DNA of 12,768 nt from Acholeplasmatales bacterium (lineage in GTDB: Bacteria > Bacillota_I > Bacilli_A > Acholeplasmatales > Anaeroplasmataceae), in contig JAILGR010000153.1 in the NCBI GenBank assembly GCA_024696565.1, forward strand, positions 1 through 12,768, read 5' to 3'. Below the pieces are notes generated by a model that saw nothing but the letters and a program-made list of their open reading frames with translations, ran no database searches and was not told the DNA's origin. Of the stretch, positions 1 to 7,446 are shown one piece after another (the stretch's first letter is position 1; every line of letters begins with the position of its first letter). The translations under genes and the position numbers were made by a program.

Positions 1-62
1 TCTTATACCATATTGATGATTCTGATTTCATTAAAAAAATTTTTGAAATAACTAATAAATAG
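1..62 (+). CDS. C-terminal end of an unidentified protein (partial)
   Basis: Reading from base 3, the frame is open for 19 codons and ends at TAG (60-62). The residues LYHIDDSDFIKKIFEITNK look like an ordinary charged, AT-rich protein tail. The other two forward frames also stop early, so the frame is chosen on its protein-like composition and on the terminator that starts three bases after the stop. Too little is present to name a family. Strand and frame are inferred. Confidence 0.45.
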   Translation, partial: LYHIDDSDFIKKIFEITNK

Positions 63-64
63 AT

Positions 65-97
65 AAATGCGTATTCAATTTCGAATACGCATTTTCT
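65..97 (+). terminator. Intrinsic terminator of the upstream gene
   Basis: A perfect 12-bp stem pairs 65-76 with 83-94 around a 6-base loop, and a short T-rich tail (92-98) follows. It sits directly after the stop codon of the partial gene and separates that gene from the arginine control region. The T-run favours the + direction. On the - strand the tail is poorer, so any action there would be weak. Confidence 0.8.
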
Positions 98-151
98 TAT
101 AAACATTTAATTTTTAATTAAAATGTCGATTATTATTCGAACATTTACTTT

Positions 152-165
152 TGAAAACGTTTTTT
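152..165 (+). promoter_or_regulatory. Possible CcpA catabolite-response element (cre)
   Basis: TGAAAACGTTTTTT matches the published Gram-positive cre consensus TGWAARCGYTWNCW at every position but one (T in place of C at 164). Its centre AAAACGTTTT (154-163) is a perfect 10-bp palindrome. It lies 24 bp upstream of the -35 box, where a bound regulator could act as activator or upstream repressor. No CcpA gene is in the window, and AT-rich DNA gives chance matches, so this is a weak call. Confidence 0.35.
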
Positions 166-189
166 GAGTGTTTTCTATAAAAATAGTTA

Positions 190-217
190 TTGACAAGTAT
201 GATTATCGACTTATAAT
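190..217 (+). promoter_or_regulatory. Promoter of the arginine operon
   Basis: TTGACA at 190-195 and TATAAT at 212-217 are both perfect sigma-A hexamers with a 16-bp spacer. Transcription would start near 223-225, at the 5' strand of the first leader hairpin (223-230). It is the only strong promoter seen upstream of argG, so the transcript would carry both leader elements. Confidence 0.88.
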
Positions 218-221
218 AAAA

Positions 222-365
222 GTATCTATTTTGGGCCGGTTCCTTAATAGATACCCCTAGCAAAGATAGTTTAATAAAATAAACTTGAGTATAATTATGG
301 GACTATCCATTAGATTCATAATTATTAGTCCCTAAATAGAAGAGGACTAATAATAGTCCTTTTTT
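222..365 (+). promoter_or_regulatory. Unrecognised structured leader (attenuator or riboswitch-like)
   Basis: This RNA begins at the predicted start site and holds two parts. The 5' part is an 8-bp hairpin (223-230 with 246-253) with a 15-base loop carrying GGGCCGG; CCCC follows at once (254-257) and could pair with GGG at 233-235 as a pseudoknot. A 6-bp hairpin (268-273 with 280-285) follows. The 3' part has three overlapping stems that cannot coexist: A, 299-305 with 326-332; B, 321-331 with 344-354 (11 bp, perfect); and C, the terminator, 343-349 with 354-360. A blocks B, and B blocks C, as in a classical attenuator. The sequence does not match any riboswitch class recalled here (TPP, SAM, purine, lysine, FMN, preQ1, c-di-GMP, guanidine and others were considered). 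The ligand or signal is unknown. Confidence 0.6.
343..365 (+). terminator. First leader terminator, upstream of the T-box
   Basis: AGGACTA (343-349) pairs perfectly with TAGTCCT (354-360) over a 4-base loop, and the T-run continues to 365. Its 5' arm is shared with the competing 11-bp stem B (321-331 with 344-354). Termination would stop transcripts before the T-box, so this element can act before and independently of tRNA-Arg sensing. Confidence 0.75.
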
Positions 366-387
366 ATTTCTTGAGTCTCTAATCCGT

Positions 388-581
388 GATGATAAAAATA
401 GTAAGTTTTTAAGTCCTTATAGAGAATTCTGGATGGTGGAAGCAGAATAGGTAATAAGACTGAACGCATTTATCTAGATTGGAAGTTTTCCGCTTTAAGG
501 AATTCAAGGTGGCTATTTTTAGCAAGTGGAGTGGTACCGCGCTTATTGGCGTCTCTTTAATTGAAAGAGATGCCTTTTTTT
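388..581 (+). promoter_or_regulatory. T-box leader, arginine-specific (specifier CGC)
   Basis: The leader binds tRNA-Arg and lets transcription continue into argG when the tRNA is uncharged. Stem I closes with GATAAA (391-396) pairing TTTATC (469-474). The loop-E motif appears as AGTA (400-403) opposite GAA (462-464), and the next triplet, CGC (465-467), followed by A, is the specifier for arginine. The distal Stem I motifs are AGAGA (421-425) and GGATGGTGGAA (431-441). The T-box core GTGGTACCGCG is at 531-541, where TGGT (532-535) would pair with the tRNA acceptor end. The antiterminator pairs 528-531 with 553-556 and 539-541 with 550-552 around a 7-base bulge (532-538). It uses bases that the terminator also needs. 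The specifier fits the downstream pathway exactly. Confidence 0.95.
548..581 (+). terminator. T-box terminator
   Basis: An 11-bp stem (548-558 with 564-574, one G-U pair) around a 5-base loop is followed by seven T residues (575-581). Bases 550-556 are shared with the T-box antiterminator, so the two folds exclude each other. It ends 15 bases before the argG ribosome binding site. Confidence 0.93.
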
Positions 582-611
582 GTTAAAATATAATTTAAGG
601 AGGATTTGAAA

Positions 612-1838
612 ATGACAAAAGGTATTAAAAAGGTAGTATTAGCTTATTCAGGAGGTTTAGACACTTCTATTATTATTCCTTGGTTAAAGGAAAATTATGA
701 TAACTGTGAAGTTATTTGTGTATCTGGTAATGTAGGACAAACATCTGAACTTGAAGGTTTAGAAGAAAAAGCATTAAAAACAGGAGCTTCAAAGATTTAT
801 ATTGAAGATTTAAATAAAGAATTTGTTGAAGATTTTATTTTCCCTACTATGAAGGCTGGCGCTAAATATGAAAAATATTTATTAGGTACATCATTTGCAA
901 GACCTATTATCGCTAAAAGAATCGCTGAGATTGCTTTAGCTGAGGGTGCTGATGCGATTTGTCATGGTTGTACAGGTAAGGGTAATGACCAAGTTCGTTT
1001 TGAATTAACTATTAAGGCTTTCGCTCCTAATATGAAAATTATTGCTCCATGGAGAGAATGGTCTATTAAATCAAGAGATGAAGAAATTGATTATGCTGAG
1101 GCTCATAATATTCCTCTTAAAATTTCAAGAGAAACAAATTATTCTAAGGATAAGAATTTATGGCATTTATCTCATGAGGGTCTAGATCTAGAAGATCCAA
1201 AGAATGAACCATTATATAATAAACCAGGCTTCTTAGAGCTTGGAGTATCTCCAGAGATGGCACCAGATAAGCCAGAATATGTAACTATTCATTTTGAAAA
1301 GGGTATTCCAACTTCAGTCAATGGTAAAGAAATGAATTCAGTTGATTTAATTTGGGAATTAAATAAGATTGGTGGAAGAAATGGTGTTGGTATTATCGAT
1401 ATCGTTGAAAATAGATTAGTTGGTATGAAAAGCCGTGGTGTATATGAAACTCCAGGTGGAACTATTCTTTATGAAGCTCATGAATTATTAGAATCTATTT
1501 GTTTAGATAAAGAAACTTCTCATTTTAAGAAAACTGTTAGTGATAAGTTTGCTGATTTAGTTTATAACGGCTTATGGTATACACCACTTAGAGAAGCTAT
1601 TTCAGCATTTGTAGATAAGACACAAGAAAATGTTTGTGGTGATGTTAAGGTTAAGCTATATAAAGGAAATATTATTCCTGCATCTATAGATTCACCATAT
1701 ACATTACATAATATGGATATTGCATCATTTGGTGATGATGAAGGAGCTTATGATCAAGCTGATTCAAAAGGCTTCATCAATTTATTTGGCTTACCAATTA
1801 AGGTTCAAGCTATGGTAAATGAAAAGAATAAAAAGTAA
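612..1838 (+). CDS. argG: Argininosuccinate synthase
   Basis: The enzyme joins citrulline and aspartate using ATP to give argininosuccinate, the penultimate step of arginine synthesis, in the cytoplasm. The 408-residue length is usual for the family. The N-type ATP pyrophosphatase P-loop is AYSGGLDTS (residues 11-19), and [14 protein letters not shown] (118-131) is the second conserved block, contacting citrulline and aspartate. A start at TTG 606 is possible in frame, but AAGGAGG (597-603) lies only 2 bases from it and 8 bases from ATG 612, so ATG 612 is chosen. It is the first gene after the T-box, with argH 12 bases downstream. The segment GNVGQ (40-44) stands where many homologues have ADVGQ. 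Nothing suggests loss of function. Confidence 0.97.
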   Translation: MTKGIKKVVLAYSGGLDTSIIIPWLKENYDNCEVICVSGNVGQTSELEGLEEKALKTGASKIYIEDLNKEFVEDFIFPTMKAGAKYEKYLLGTSFARPIIAKRIAEIALAEGADAICHGCTGKGNDQVRFELTIKAFAPNMKIIAPWREWSIKSRDEEIDYAEAHNIPLKISRETNYSKDKNLWHLSHEGLDLEDPKNEPLYNKPGFLELGVSPEMAPDKPEYVTIHFEKGIPTSVNGKEMNSVDLIWELNKIGGRNGVGIIDIVENRLVGMKSRGVYETPGGTILYEAHELLESICLDKETSHFKKTVSDKFADLVYNGLWYTPLREAISAFVDKTQENVCGDVKVKLYKGNIIPASIDSPYTLHNMDIASFGDDEGAYDQADSKGFINLFGLPIKVQAMVNEKNKK

Positions 1839-1850
1839 GAGGTAATTATT

Positions 1851-3224
1851 ATGGCAAAGATGTGGGCAGGAAGATTTCAAAAGGAAGAAAGTAAAGAAGT
1901 AAATGATTTTAATTCATCTATATCCTTTGATGGAGTTATGTTTGAAGCTGATATAACAGGTTCTATGGCCCACGCATCTATGCTTGGGAAAATGGGAATT
2001 ATTAAAGAATCTGATTCTAAGCTAATTATCGATACACTAGCAGATATCTTATCAGATATTAAAGAAGGTAAGTTAGAGCTTGATATGGAAGCTGAAGATA
2101 TCCATATGTTTATCGAAGCTGAATTAACTAAAAGAATTGGTGAAGTAGGTAAAAGATTACATACTGCAAGAAGCAGAAATGATCAAGTAGCCTTAGATAT
2201 TCGTCTATATCTAATGGATAAAGTAGATGAAATATTAAAATTAATAAAAGAATTTTCTAAAACAATTATTGATTTAGCAGAGGCTAATAAAGAAACTATA
2301 ATGCCAGGCTATACTCATTTACAAAGAGCACAGCCTATTACATTTGCAAATCATTTATTAGCCTATGCTTATATGTTAAAAAGAGATTATGAGAGATTTA
2401 TAGAAGCTAAAGAAAGAATGAACTATTCACCTTTAGGATCTTGTGCCTTAGCAGGTACAACATACAATATTGATAGAGAGATGGTAGCAAATACCTTAGG
2501 CTTTAATGGAATTGTCATGAATTCATTAGATGGTGTATCTGATAGAGACTTCACTGTTGAGCTTGCCTCAGCTGCTAGTATTTCAATGATGCATTTATCT
2601 AGATTTTCTGAAGAAATTATTATGTGGTGTAGTTGGGAATTTAAATTCATTGAATTAGATGATGCATATTCAACTGGTTCATCTATTATGCCACAAAAGA
2701 AAAACCCAGATATTTGTGAGCTTATTCGTGGTAAAACTGGTAGAGTATATGGTGATTTAATTACCTTGCTTACAATGTTAAAAGGTATACCTTTGGCATA
2801 TAATAAAGATATGCAAGAAGATAAAGAAGCTATATTTGATGCCTTAGATACATTAAAAGATTGTCTAAAGATTTTTAATCCAATGTTAAAAACTATAACA
2901 GTTTTAAAAGATAATATGTATAAGGCAGCCCAAAAAGGATTTATAAATGCTACAGATTTAGCTGATTATTTAGTTAAAAAGGGTATGGCCTTTAGAGATG
3001 CTTATAAAATATCTGGTTCTTTAGTATCATATTGTATTAATAATAATATAGTCTTAGAGGAAGTTAGTTTAGATACATTTAGGGAGTATTCAAAATTATT
3101 TAGTGATGATGTATATGATGAAATTAAACTTGAAAAATGTACTTTCAAGAGAACTAGTATGGGAGCTAGTGCTATTTCATCAGTTGAAGCACAAATTGAT
3201 GATTTAAAGAAGTGGTGGAAATGA
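1851..3224 (+). CDS. argH: Argininosuccinate lyase
   Basis: The enzyme splits argininosuccinate into arginine and fumarate, completing the pathway; it belongs to the fumarase/aspartase superfamily and works as a homotetramer in the cytoplasm. The 457-residue length is normal. HTARSRNDQV (104-113) and GYTHLQRAQPITF (153-165, with the conserved His156) are present. The superfamily signature GSSIMPQKKNP (276-286) supplies the catalytic serine loop. ATG 1851 is preferred over ATG 1860 because the AGAGG site (1838-1842) is 8 bases from it. The gene follows argG after 12 bases, and its TGA overlaps the argC ATG as ATGA (3221-3224), implying translational coupling. Confidence 0.97.
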   Translation: MAKMWAGRFQKEESKEVNDFNSSISFDGVMFEADITGSMAHASMLGKMGIIKESDSKLIIDTLADILSDIKEGKLELDMEAEDIHMFIEAELTKRIGEVGKRLHTARSRNDQVALDIRLYLMDKVDEILKLIKEFSKTIIDLAEANKETIMPGYTHLQRAQPITFANHLLAYAYMLKRDYERFIEAKERMNYSPLGSCALAGTTYNIDREMVANTLGFNGIVMNSLDGVSDRDFTVELASAASISMMHLSRFSEEIIMWCSWEFKFIELDDAYSTGSSIMPQKKNPDICELIRGKTGRVYGDLITLLTMLKGIPLAYNKDMQEDKEAIFDALDTLKDCLKIFNPMLKTITVLKDNMYKAAQKGFINATDLADYLVKKGMAFRDAYKISGSLVSYCINNNIVLEEVSLDTFREYSKLFSDDVYDEIKLEKCTFKRTSMGASAISSVEAQIDDLKKWWK

Positions 3225-4168
3225 AATATAAAGTATTTATAGATGGAAAAGAAGGAACTACAGGACTTCGTATTTATGAAAGATTAGCTAATAGATCTGA
3301 TATAGAATTAATGCTAATACCTGAAGAATTAAGAAAAGATTTAAATGAAAGAAAAAAATATATTAATAATTCAGATATTACATTTTTATGCTTACCTGAT
3401 CAAGCAGCTATAGAAGCATTAACTTTAGTAGAAAATCCTAATACTAAAATAATAGATGCCTCAACAGCTAATAGATGTAATATAGAATTTGCATATGGTT
3501 TTCCAGAATTAGATAAATCTTTTTATGATAAGATTAAAAATTCTAAAAGAGTTGCAGTTCCTGGTTGTTATGCTAGTGGCTTTATGTCAATTGTTTATCC
3601 ATTAATTAAAATGAATATTTGTAATAATGATTATCCTTTTGCTTGTAATGCTATATCAGGCTATTCAGGAGCTGGCAAAAAGGGTATTATGGCTTATGAA
3701 GATCCTAATAGAAATATAGAATTTGATGCTCCAAGATTATATGGAATGGGGCAAATGCATAAGCATTTAAAGGAAATGCAATATATTCCAGGATTAAAAA
3801 GAAAACCACTATTTAATCCGTATGTTTGTGATTTTTATGAAGGTATGTTAGTTACTATACCACTTTATATAGATGAATTGAATAAGAAGGTTAGTCCTAA
3901 AGAATTACATGATTTATTTAAGACTTATTATGGGGAAAATAAGTTTGTTAGAGTAATGCCATATCATGATAATGGCACAGAAAGTGGCTTTTTATCTAGT
4001 AACCACTTAGCATTAAAGGACTATTTAGAAATATATATTTCAGGTAACGAAGAAAGAATTAACATTACTGCTTGTCTAGATAACCTTGGTAAAGGGGCAT
4101 CTGGGGCAGCACTTGAATGTATGAATATTATGCTAGGTTTAGATATTGAAACTAGCTTAAATTTATAG
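3221..4168 (+). CDS. argC: N-acetyl-gamma-glutamyl-phosphate reductase, type 2
   Basis: The enzyme reduces N-acetylglutamyl phosphate with NADPH to N-acetylglutamate semialdehyde. The nucleotide-binding start IDGKEGTTGLRIYERL (residues 7-22), with EGTTG in place of the longer GxxGYxG pattern of common ArgC, together with the short 315-residue length, points to the type 2 subfamily. The active-site cysteine is in VPGCYASG (C116), and SGYSGAGK (146-153) and the His-containing HKHLKEM (180-186) are also conserved blocks. An in-frame GTG at 3212 would add three residues, but ATG 3221, overlapping the argH stop as ATGA, is the better start. The ribosome binding site is weak, so translation probably depends on ribosomes arriving from argH. 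Confidence 0.93.
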   Translation: MKYKVFIDGKEGTTGLRIYERLANRSDIELMLIPEELRKDLNERKKYINNSDITFLCLPDQAAIEALTLVENPNTKIIDASTANRCNIEFAYGFPELDKSFYDKIKNSKRVAVPGCYASGFMSIVYPLIKMNICNNDYPFACNAISGYSGAGKKGIMAYEDPNRNIEFDAPRLYGMGQMHKHLKEMQYIPGLKRKPLFNPYVCDFYEGMLVTIPLYIDELNKKVSPKELHDLFKTYYGENKFVRVMPYHDNGTESGFLSSNHLALKDYLEIYISGNEERINITACLDNLGKGASGAALECMNIMLGLDIETSLNL

Positions 4169-4178
4169 GAGGATTATT

Positions 4179-5399
4179 ATGAAGGTTATTAATGGTGGTG
4201 TTTGTGCACCAAAAGGCTTTATGGCAAATGGAATTCATGCTGGAATTCGTAAAAATAAAGATAAGATTGATATGTCTTTGATTGTATCTAAGACTAAAGC
4301 TAACGCAGCTGCTGTTTATACTACAAACTTAGTAATGGGTGCTCCTATATATGTAACAAAGGCAAACTTAAATAATGGTTATGCTCAAGCAATGTTATGT
4401 AATAGTGGAAATGCTAATACATGTAATGCTAATGGTATTGAAATTGCTACTGAAAGCTGTGAGATTTTAGCTAAAGAATTAAAAATTAATCCATCTGATG
4501 TTATTGTGGCATCAACAGGTGTAATTGGACAACCATTATCAATTTTACCATTTAAAAATGGTATGAAGGAATTAGTAGAAGGCCTAGCATCTGATGAAGA
4601 ACATGCTAATTTAGCTTGTCAAGGTATTATGACAACAGATACAGTTAAAAAAGAAATAGCAGTTGAATTCGAAATTGATGGTAAGGTATGTCATATTGGA
4701 GCAATCACTAAGGGTTCTGGTATGATTCATCCTGCTTTAGCTACAATGTTATGTTTCATTACTACAGATGTAGCTATTACATCCACATTATTAAATGAAG
4801 CATTATTAGATTGTGTAGATGATTCATTCAATATGTTATCAGTAGATGGTGATACATCTACAAATGATATGGTTTCTATTATGGCTAATGGTTTAGCAGG
4901 TAATGAAAAAATCGTTGAGAAGAATTTAGAATATGGTGCATTTGTTGATGCATTAAAATATGTATGTGTAACTTTAGCAAAGAAGATGGCTAAAGATGGC
5001 GAGGGTGCAACTAAATTATTAATAGTTGATGTTAACCATGCAAAAACTAAAGAAGATGCTAAGATTGTTGCTAAATCTGTAGTTTGTTCATCATTATTAA
5101 AAGCTGCAATGTTTGGCTCTGATGCAAACTGGGGTAGAGTACTTTGTGCTATTGGTTATTCAAAGGCTAATGTAGATATTTTTAAAGTTGATGTAGCATT
5201 TGAATCTGAAAAAGGTAATATCTTAGTATGTAAGAATGGTAGTGGAGTAGAATTTTCTGAAGAAATTGCTAAAGAAATTTTACTTGAAGATGAAATAACT
5301 ATTCAAATTAATTTAAATGATGGGGAAGGAGAAGCCCAAGCATTTGGATGCGATTTAACATATGATTATGTTAAGATTAATGGGGATTACAGAAGCTAA
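4179..5399 (+). CDS. argJ: Glutamate N-acetyltransferase / ornithine acetyltransferase
   Basis: The enzyme moves the acetyl group from N-acetylornithine to glutamate, releasing ornithine and regenerating acetylglutamate, so the pathway runs as a cycle. Some members also use acetyl-CoA; sequence alone does not settle which kind this is. The precursor normally cleaves itself before a threonine: here the site is PALA-TMLCF, giving Thr189 as the nucleophile and N-terminus of the beta chain. STGVIG (112-117) is the oxyanion-hole block, and GSDANWGRV is the conserved C-terminal block. The 406-residue length is typical. AGGAGG (4167-4172) overlaps the argC stop and lies 6 bases before the ATG. The stop overlaps the argB start as TAATG. 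Confidence 0.97.
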   Translation: MKVINGGVCAPKGFMANGIHAGIRKNKDKIDMSLIVSKTKANAAAVYTTNLVMGAPIYVTKANLNNGYAQAMLCNSGNANTCNANGIEIATESCEILAKELKINPSDVIVASTGVIGQPLSILPFKNGMKELVEGLASDEEHANLACQGIMTTDTVKKEIAVEFEIDGKVCHIGAITKGSGMIHPALATMLCFITTDVAITSTLLNEALLDCVDDSFNMLSVDGDTSTNDMVSIMANGLAGNEKIVEKNLEYGAFVDALKYVCVTLAKKMAKDGEGATKLLIVDVNHAKTKEDAKIVAKSVVCSSLLKAAMFGSDANWGRVLCAIGYSKANVDIFKVDVAFESEKGNILVCKNGSGVEFSEEIAKEILLEDEITIQINLNDGEGEAQAFGCDLTYDYVKINGDYRS

Positions 5400-6247
5400 T
5401 GGTAAATTTAGAACAAAGAGCAAGTATTTTAAGTGAGGCTTTGCCTTATATCTTAAAATATAAAGATAAAATTATTGTAATTAAATATGGCGGAAATGCC
5501 ATGGTGGATGAAAACTTAAAAGCTAAGGTTATGGAAGATGTAGTAATGTTATCTAGCCTTGGTATGAAAGTTGTCCTTGTTCATGGCGGTGGACCTGAAA
5601 TTTCAGCAATGCTAAAAAAGATTGGTAAAGAATCTAAATTTGTTGATGGTTTACGTGTAACAGATTTAGAAACAGTTGATGTTGTAACTGAAGTATTAGC
5701 AGGTAAGTTAAATAAGAATTTAGTTAAGCAATTAAATTTAGCAGGTGGTAGAGCAATTGGATTATCTGGTTTAGATGCAGGCTTATTAACTGCAGCTATG
5801 ATTGATGAGAAATTAGGCTATGTTGGTCAAATTACTGAAATCAATCCAGATGTTATATTAGATGCCCTATCTTTAGGTTATATTCCTGTTGTATCTACAA
5901 TTGGATATGATAAAGAAGGTAATGTTTATAACATTAATGCTGATACTGCAGCAGCAAGAATTGCTGGAGCTTTAGGTGCAGAAAAATTTATTGCTATGAC
6001 CGATATTAAAGGTGTATTAAAGGATAAAAATGATCCTAATAGTTTAATGCAAACTATTAATGTTTCTGAAATTAAGCAATTAGCTAAATTAGGTATTATT
6101 GATGGTGGAATGGTACCTAAGGTAGCTTGCTGTGAAGAAGCTATTAGACGTGGTGTAGCTAATGTAGTAATCATTGATGGTAGAGTTCCACACTCTATAT
6201 TAATTGAAGTTTTAACTGATGAGGGTGTAGGTACTCAGTTTAAGTAG
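5399..6247 (+). CDS. argB: Acetylglutamate kinase
   Basis: The kinase phosphorylates N-acetylglutamate with ATP, the usual control point of the cyclic pathway. Amino-acid-kinase motifs are KYGGNAM (29-35), VHGGGPEI (61-68), FVDGLRVT (81-88), NINADTAAARIAGAL (178-192) and GGMVPK (236-241). The protein has 282 residues, about 25 more than the arginine-insensitive E. coli type. It begins with a helix-like segment (residues 3-22) of the kind that builds the hexameric, arginine-inhibited enzymes, so feedback inhibition by arginine is likely but inferred. The start shares one base with the argJ stop (TAATG), and only a weak GGGGA (5382-5386) precedes it, so coupling to argJ translation is probable. 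Confidence 0.97.
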   Translation: MVNLEQRASILSEALPYILKYKDKIIVIKYGGNAMVDENLKAKVMEDVVMLSSLGMKVVLVHGGGPEISAMLKKIGKESKFVDGLRVTDLETVDVVTEVLAGKLNKNLVKQLNLAGGRAIGLSGLDAGLLTAAMIDEKLGYVGQITEINPDVILDALSLGYIPVVSTIGYDKEGNVYNINADTAAARIAGALGAEKFIAMTDIKGVLKDKNDPNSLMQTINVSEIKQLAKLGIIDGGMVPKVACCEEAIRRGVANVVIIDGRVPHSILIEVLTDEGVGTQFK

Positions 6248-6258
6248 GAGGTATCTCT

Positions 6259-7446
6259 ATGTCAAATGAGGGAAATGAAATTATTGAATTAGATAAGGAA
6301 AATATATTAAACACATATAAAAGATTTCCTTTAGCTATAAAAGAAGGAAAAGGTTCAAAATTTTATGATTATGATGGAAAAGAATATATAGACTTTTCAA
6401 CAGGTATTGGCGCAAATACTTTTGGAGCTTGTGATGATTTATGGGTTGAAGCGGTATGCAATCAAGCAAAGACTGTTCAGCATACATCAAATCTATATTA
6501 TACAAAGCCACAAGTAGAACTAGCTTCTATGTTAGTTAAAAGGACTAATATGAAAAAAGTATTCTTTGCTAATTCAGGTGCTGAAGCAAATGAATGTGCA
6601 ATTAAAGCGGCAAGAAAATATTCATATGATAAATATGGTGAAGGAAGAAATGAAGTAATTACTTTAGTTAATTCTTTCCATGGAAGAACAGTATTAACCT
6701 TATCGGCAACAGGACAAGATGTTTTCCATCAATGGTTTTACCCTTTTGTTGATGGTTTCAAACATGTTATAGCATCAGATATTGATGACTTAAATAAAGC
6801 AATTTCAGACAAAACATGTGCGATTATGATAGAGACCGTCCAAGGTGAAGGCGGAGTTGTTGCACTTGATAGTGAATATATTAAATATATCGATAAGATA
6901 TGTAAGGAAAAAGATTTAGTATTTATTGTTGATGAAGTTCAAACAGGTAATGGTAGATGTGGATATTTATATTCATACATGGAATATGGAGTTAGACCAA
7001 ATATTGTATCTACAGCTAAAGGATTAGCTGGTGGCCTACCTTTTGCTGCAATATTGTTTGATGAAAAATTAGCAAACACATTATCTTACGGTCAGCATGG
7101 TACTACCTTTGGTGGTAATCCAGTTTGTGCTTCAGCTGCAGTTTCTGTTTTAAAAAGAATAGATGATAAGCTATTAGCTCATGTTCATGAAGCTAGAGCT
7201 TTCATAGAAAAAAAGCTTTCTGGTGTTGAAGAAGTTATTTCAATCACTGGAAAAGGATTAATGGTTGGTGTAGAATTAAAAGAGGGATTAAAAGCCACAG
7301 AGATAGCTAATTCCTGTATCGAAAACGGGCTTATTGTCTTAACTGCTAAGACTAAGATTCGTTTTCTACCACCATTAAACATTTCATTAGAAGATTTAAA
7401 TAAAGGCCTAGATATCTTTATTAAAGTCTTAAAGGAGGCAAAATAA
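6259..7446 (+). CDS. argD: Acetylornithine aminotransferase
   Basis: This class III PLP-dependent aminotransferase converts N-acetylglutamate semialdehyde and glutamate to N-acetylornithine and 2-oxoglutarate. The cofactor-binding blocks are NSGAEANE (105-112), DEVQTG (225-230) and STAKGLAGGLP, in which Lys254 should form the Schiff base; GTTFGGNP (281-288) completes the site. The 395-residue length is typical. AGGAGGT (6246-6252) overlaps the argB stop and lies 6 bases before the ATG. The related ornithine and succinylornithine aminotransferases share these motifs; the operon position is what fixes the substrate. The stop shares one base with the argF start (TAATG). Confidence 0.95.
   Translation: MSNEGNEIIELDKENILNTYKRFPLAIKEGKGSKFYDYDGKEYIDFSTGIGANTFGACDDLWVEAVCNQAKTVQHTSNLYYTKPQVELASMLVKRTNMKKVFFANSGAEANECAIKAARKYSYDKYGEGRNEVITLVNSFHGRTVLTLSATGQDVFHQWFYPFVDGFKHVIASDIDDLNKAISDKTCAIMIETVQGEGGVVALDSEYIKYIDKICKEKDLVFIVDEVQTGNGRCGYLYSYMEYGVRPNIVSTAKGLAGGLPFAAILFDEKLANTLSYGQHGTTFGGNPVCASAAVSVLKRIDDKLLAHVHEARAFIEKKLSGVEEVISITGKGLMVGVELKEGLKATEIANSCIENGLIVLTAKTKIRFLPPLNISLEDLNKGLDIFIKVLKEAK

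Noticed and set aside
123..167. Fourteen-codon frame from ATG 123 to TGA 165-167
   Set aside because: It lies upstream of the arginine promoter, has no ribosome binding site, and overlaps the cre-like palindrome.
233..253. GGTTCC resembling a tRNA T-arm
   Set aside because: No acceptor, D or anticodon arms could be fitted around it, so no tRNA gene is claimed.
290..295. Second TATAAT within the first leader
   Set aside because: No acceptable -35 box lies 16-18 bp upstream and the TG is one base out of place; it is probably a chance match in AT-rich DNA.
606..611. TTG start giving argG two extra residues
   Set aside because: It is only 2 bases from the ribosome binding site, while ATG 612 is 8 bases away and gives the usual N-terminus.
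2423..2650. Open frame on the - strand within argH
   Set aside because: It lies wholly inside a confidently assigned gene, has no ribosome binding site, and its translation resembles no known family.
5926..6174. Open frame on the - strand within argB
   Set aside because: It is opposite the conserved kinase motifs and arises from the codon pattern of argB; no start signal was seen.
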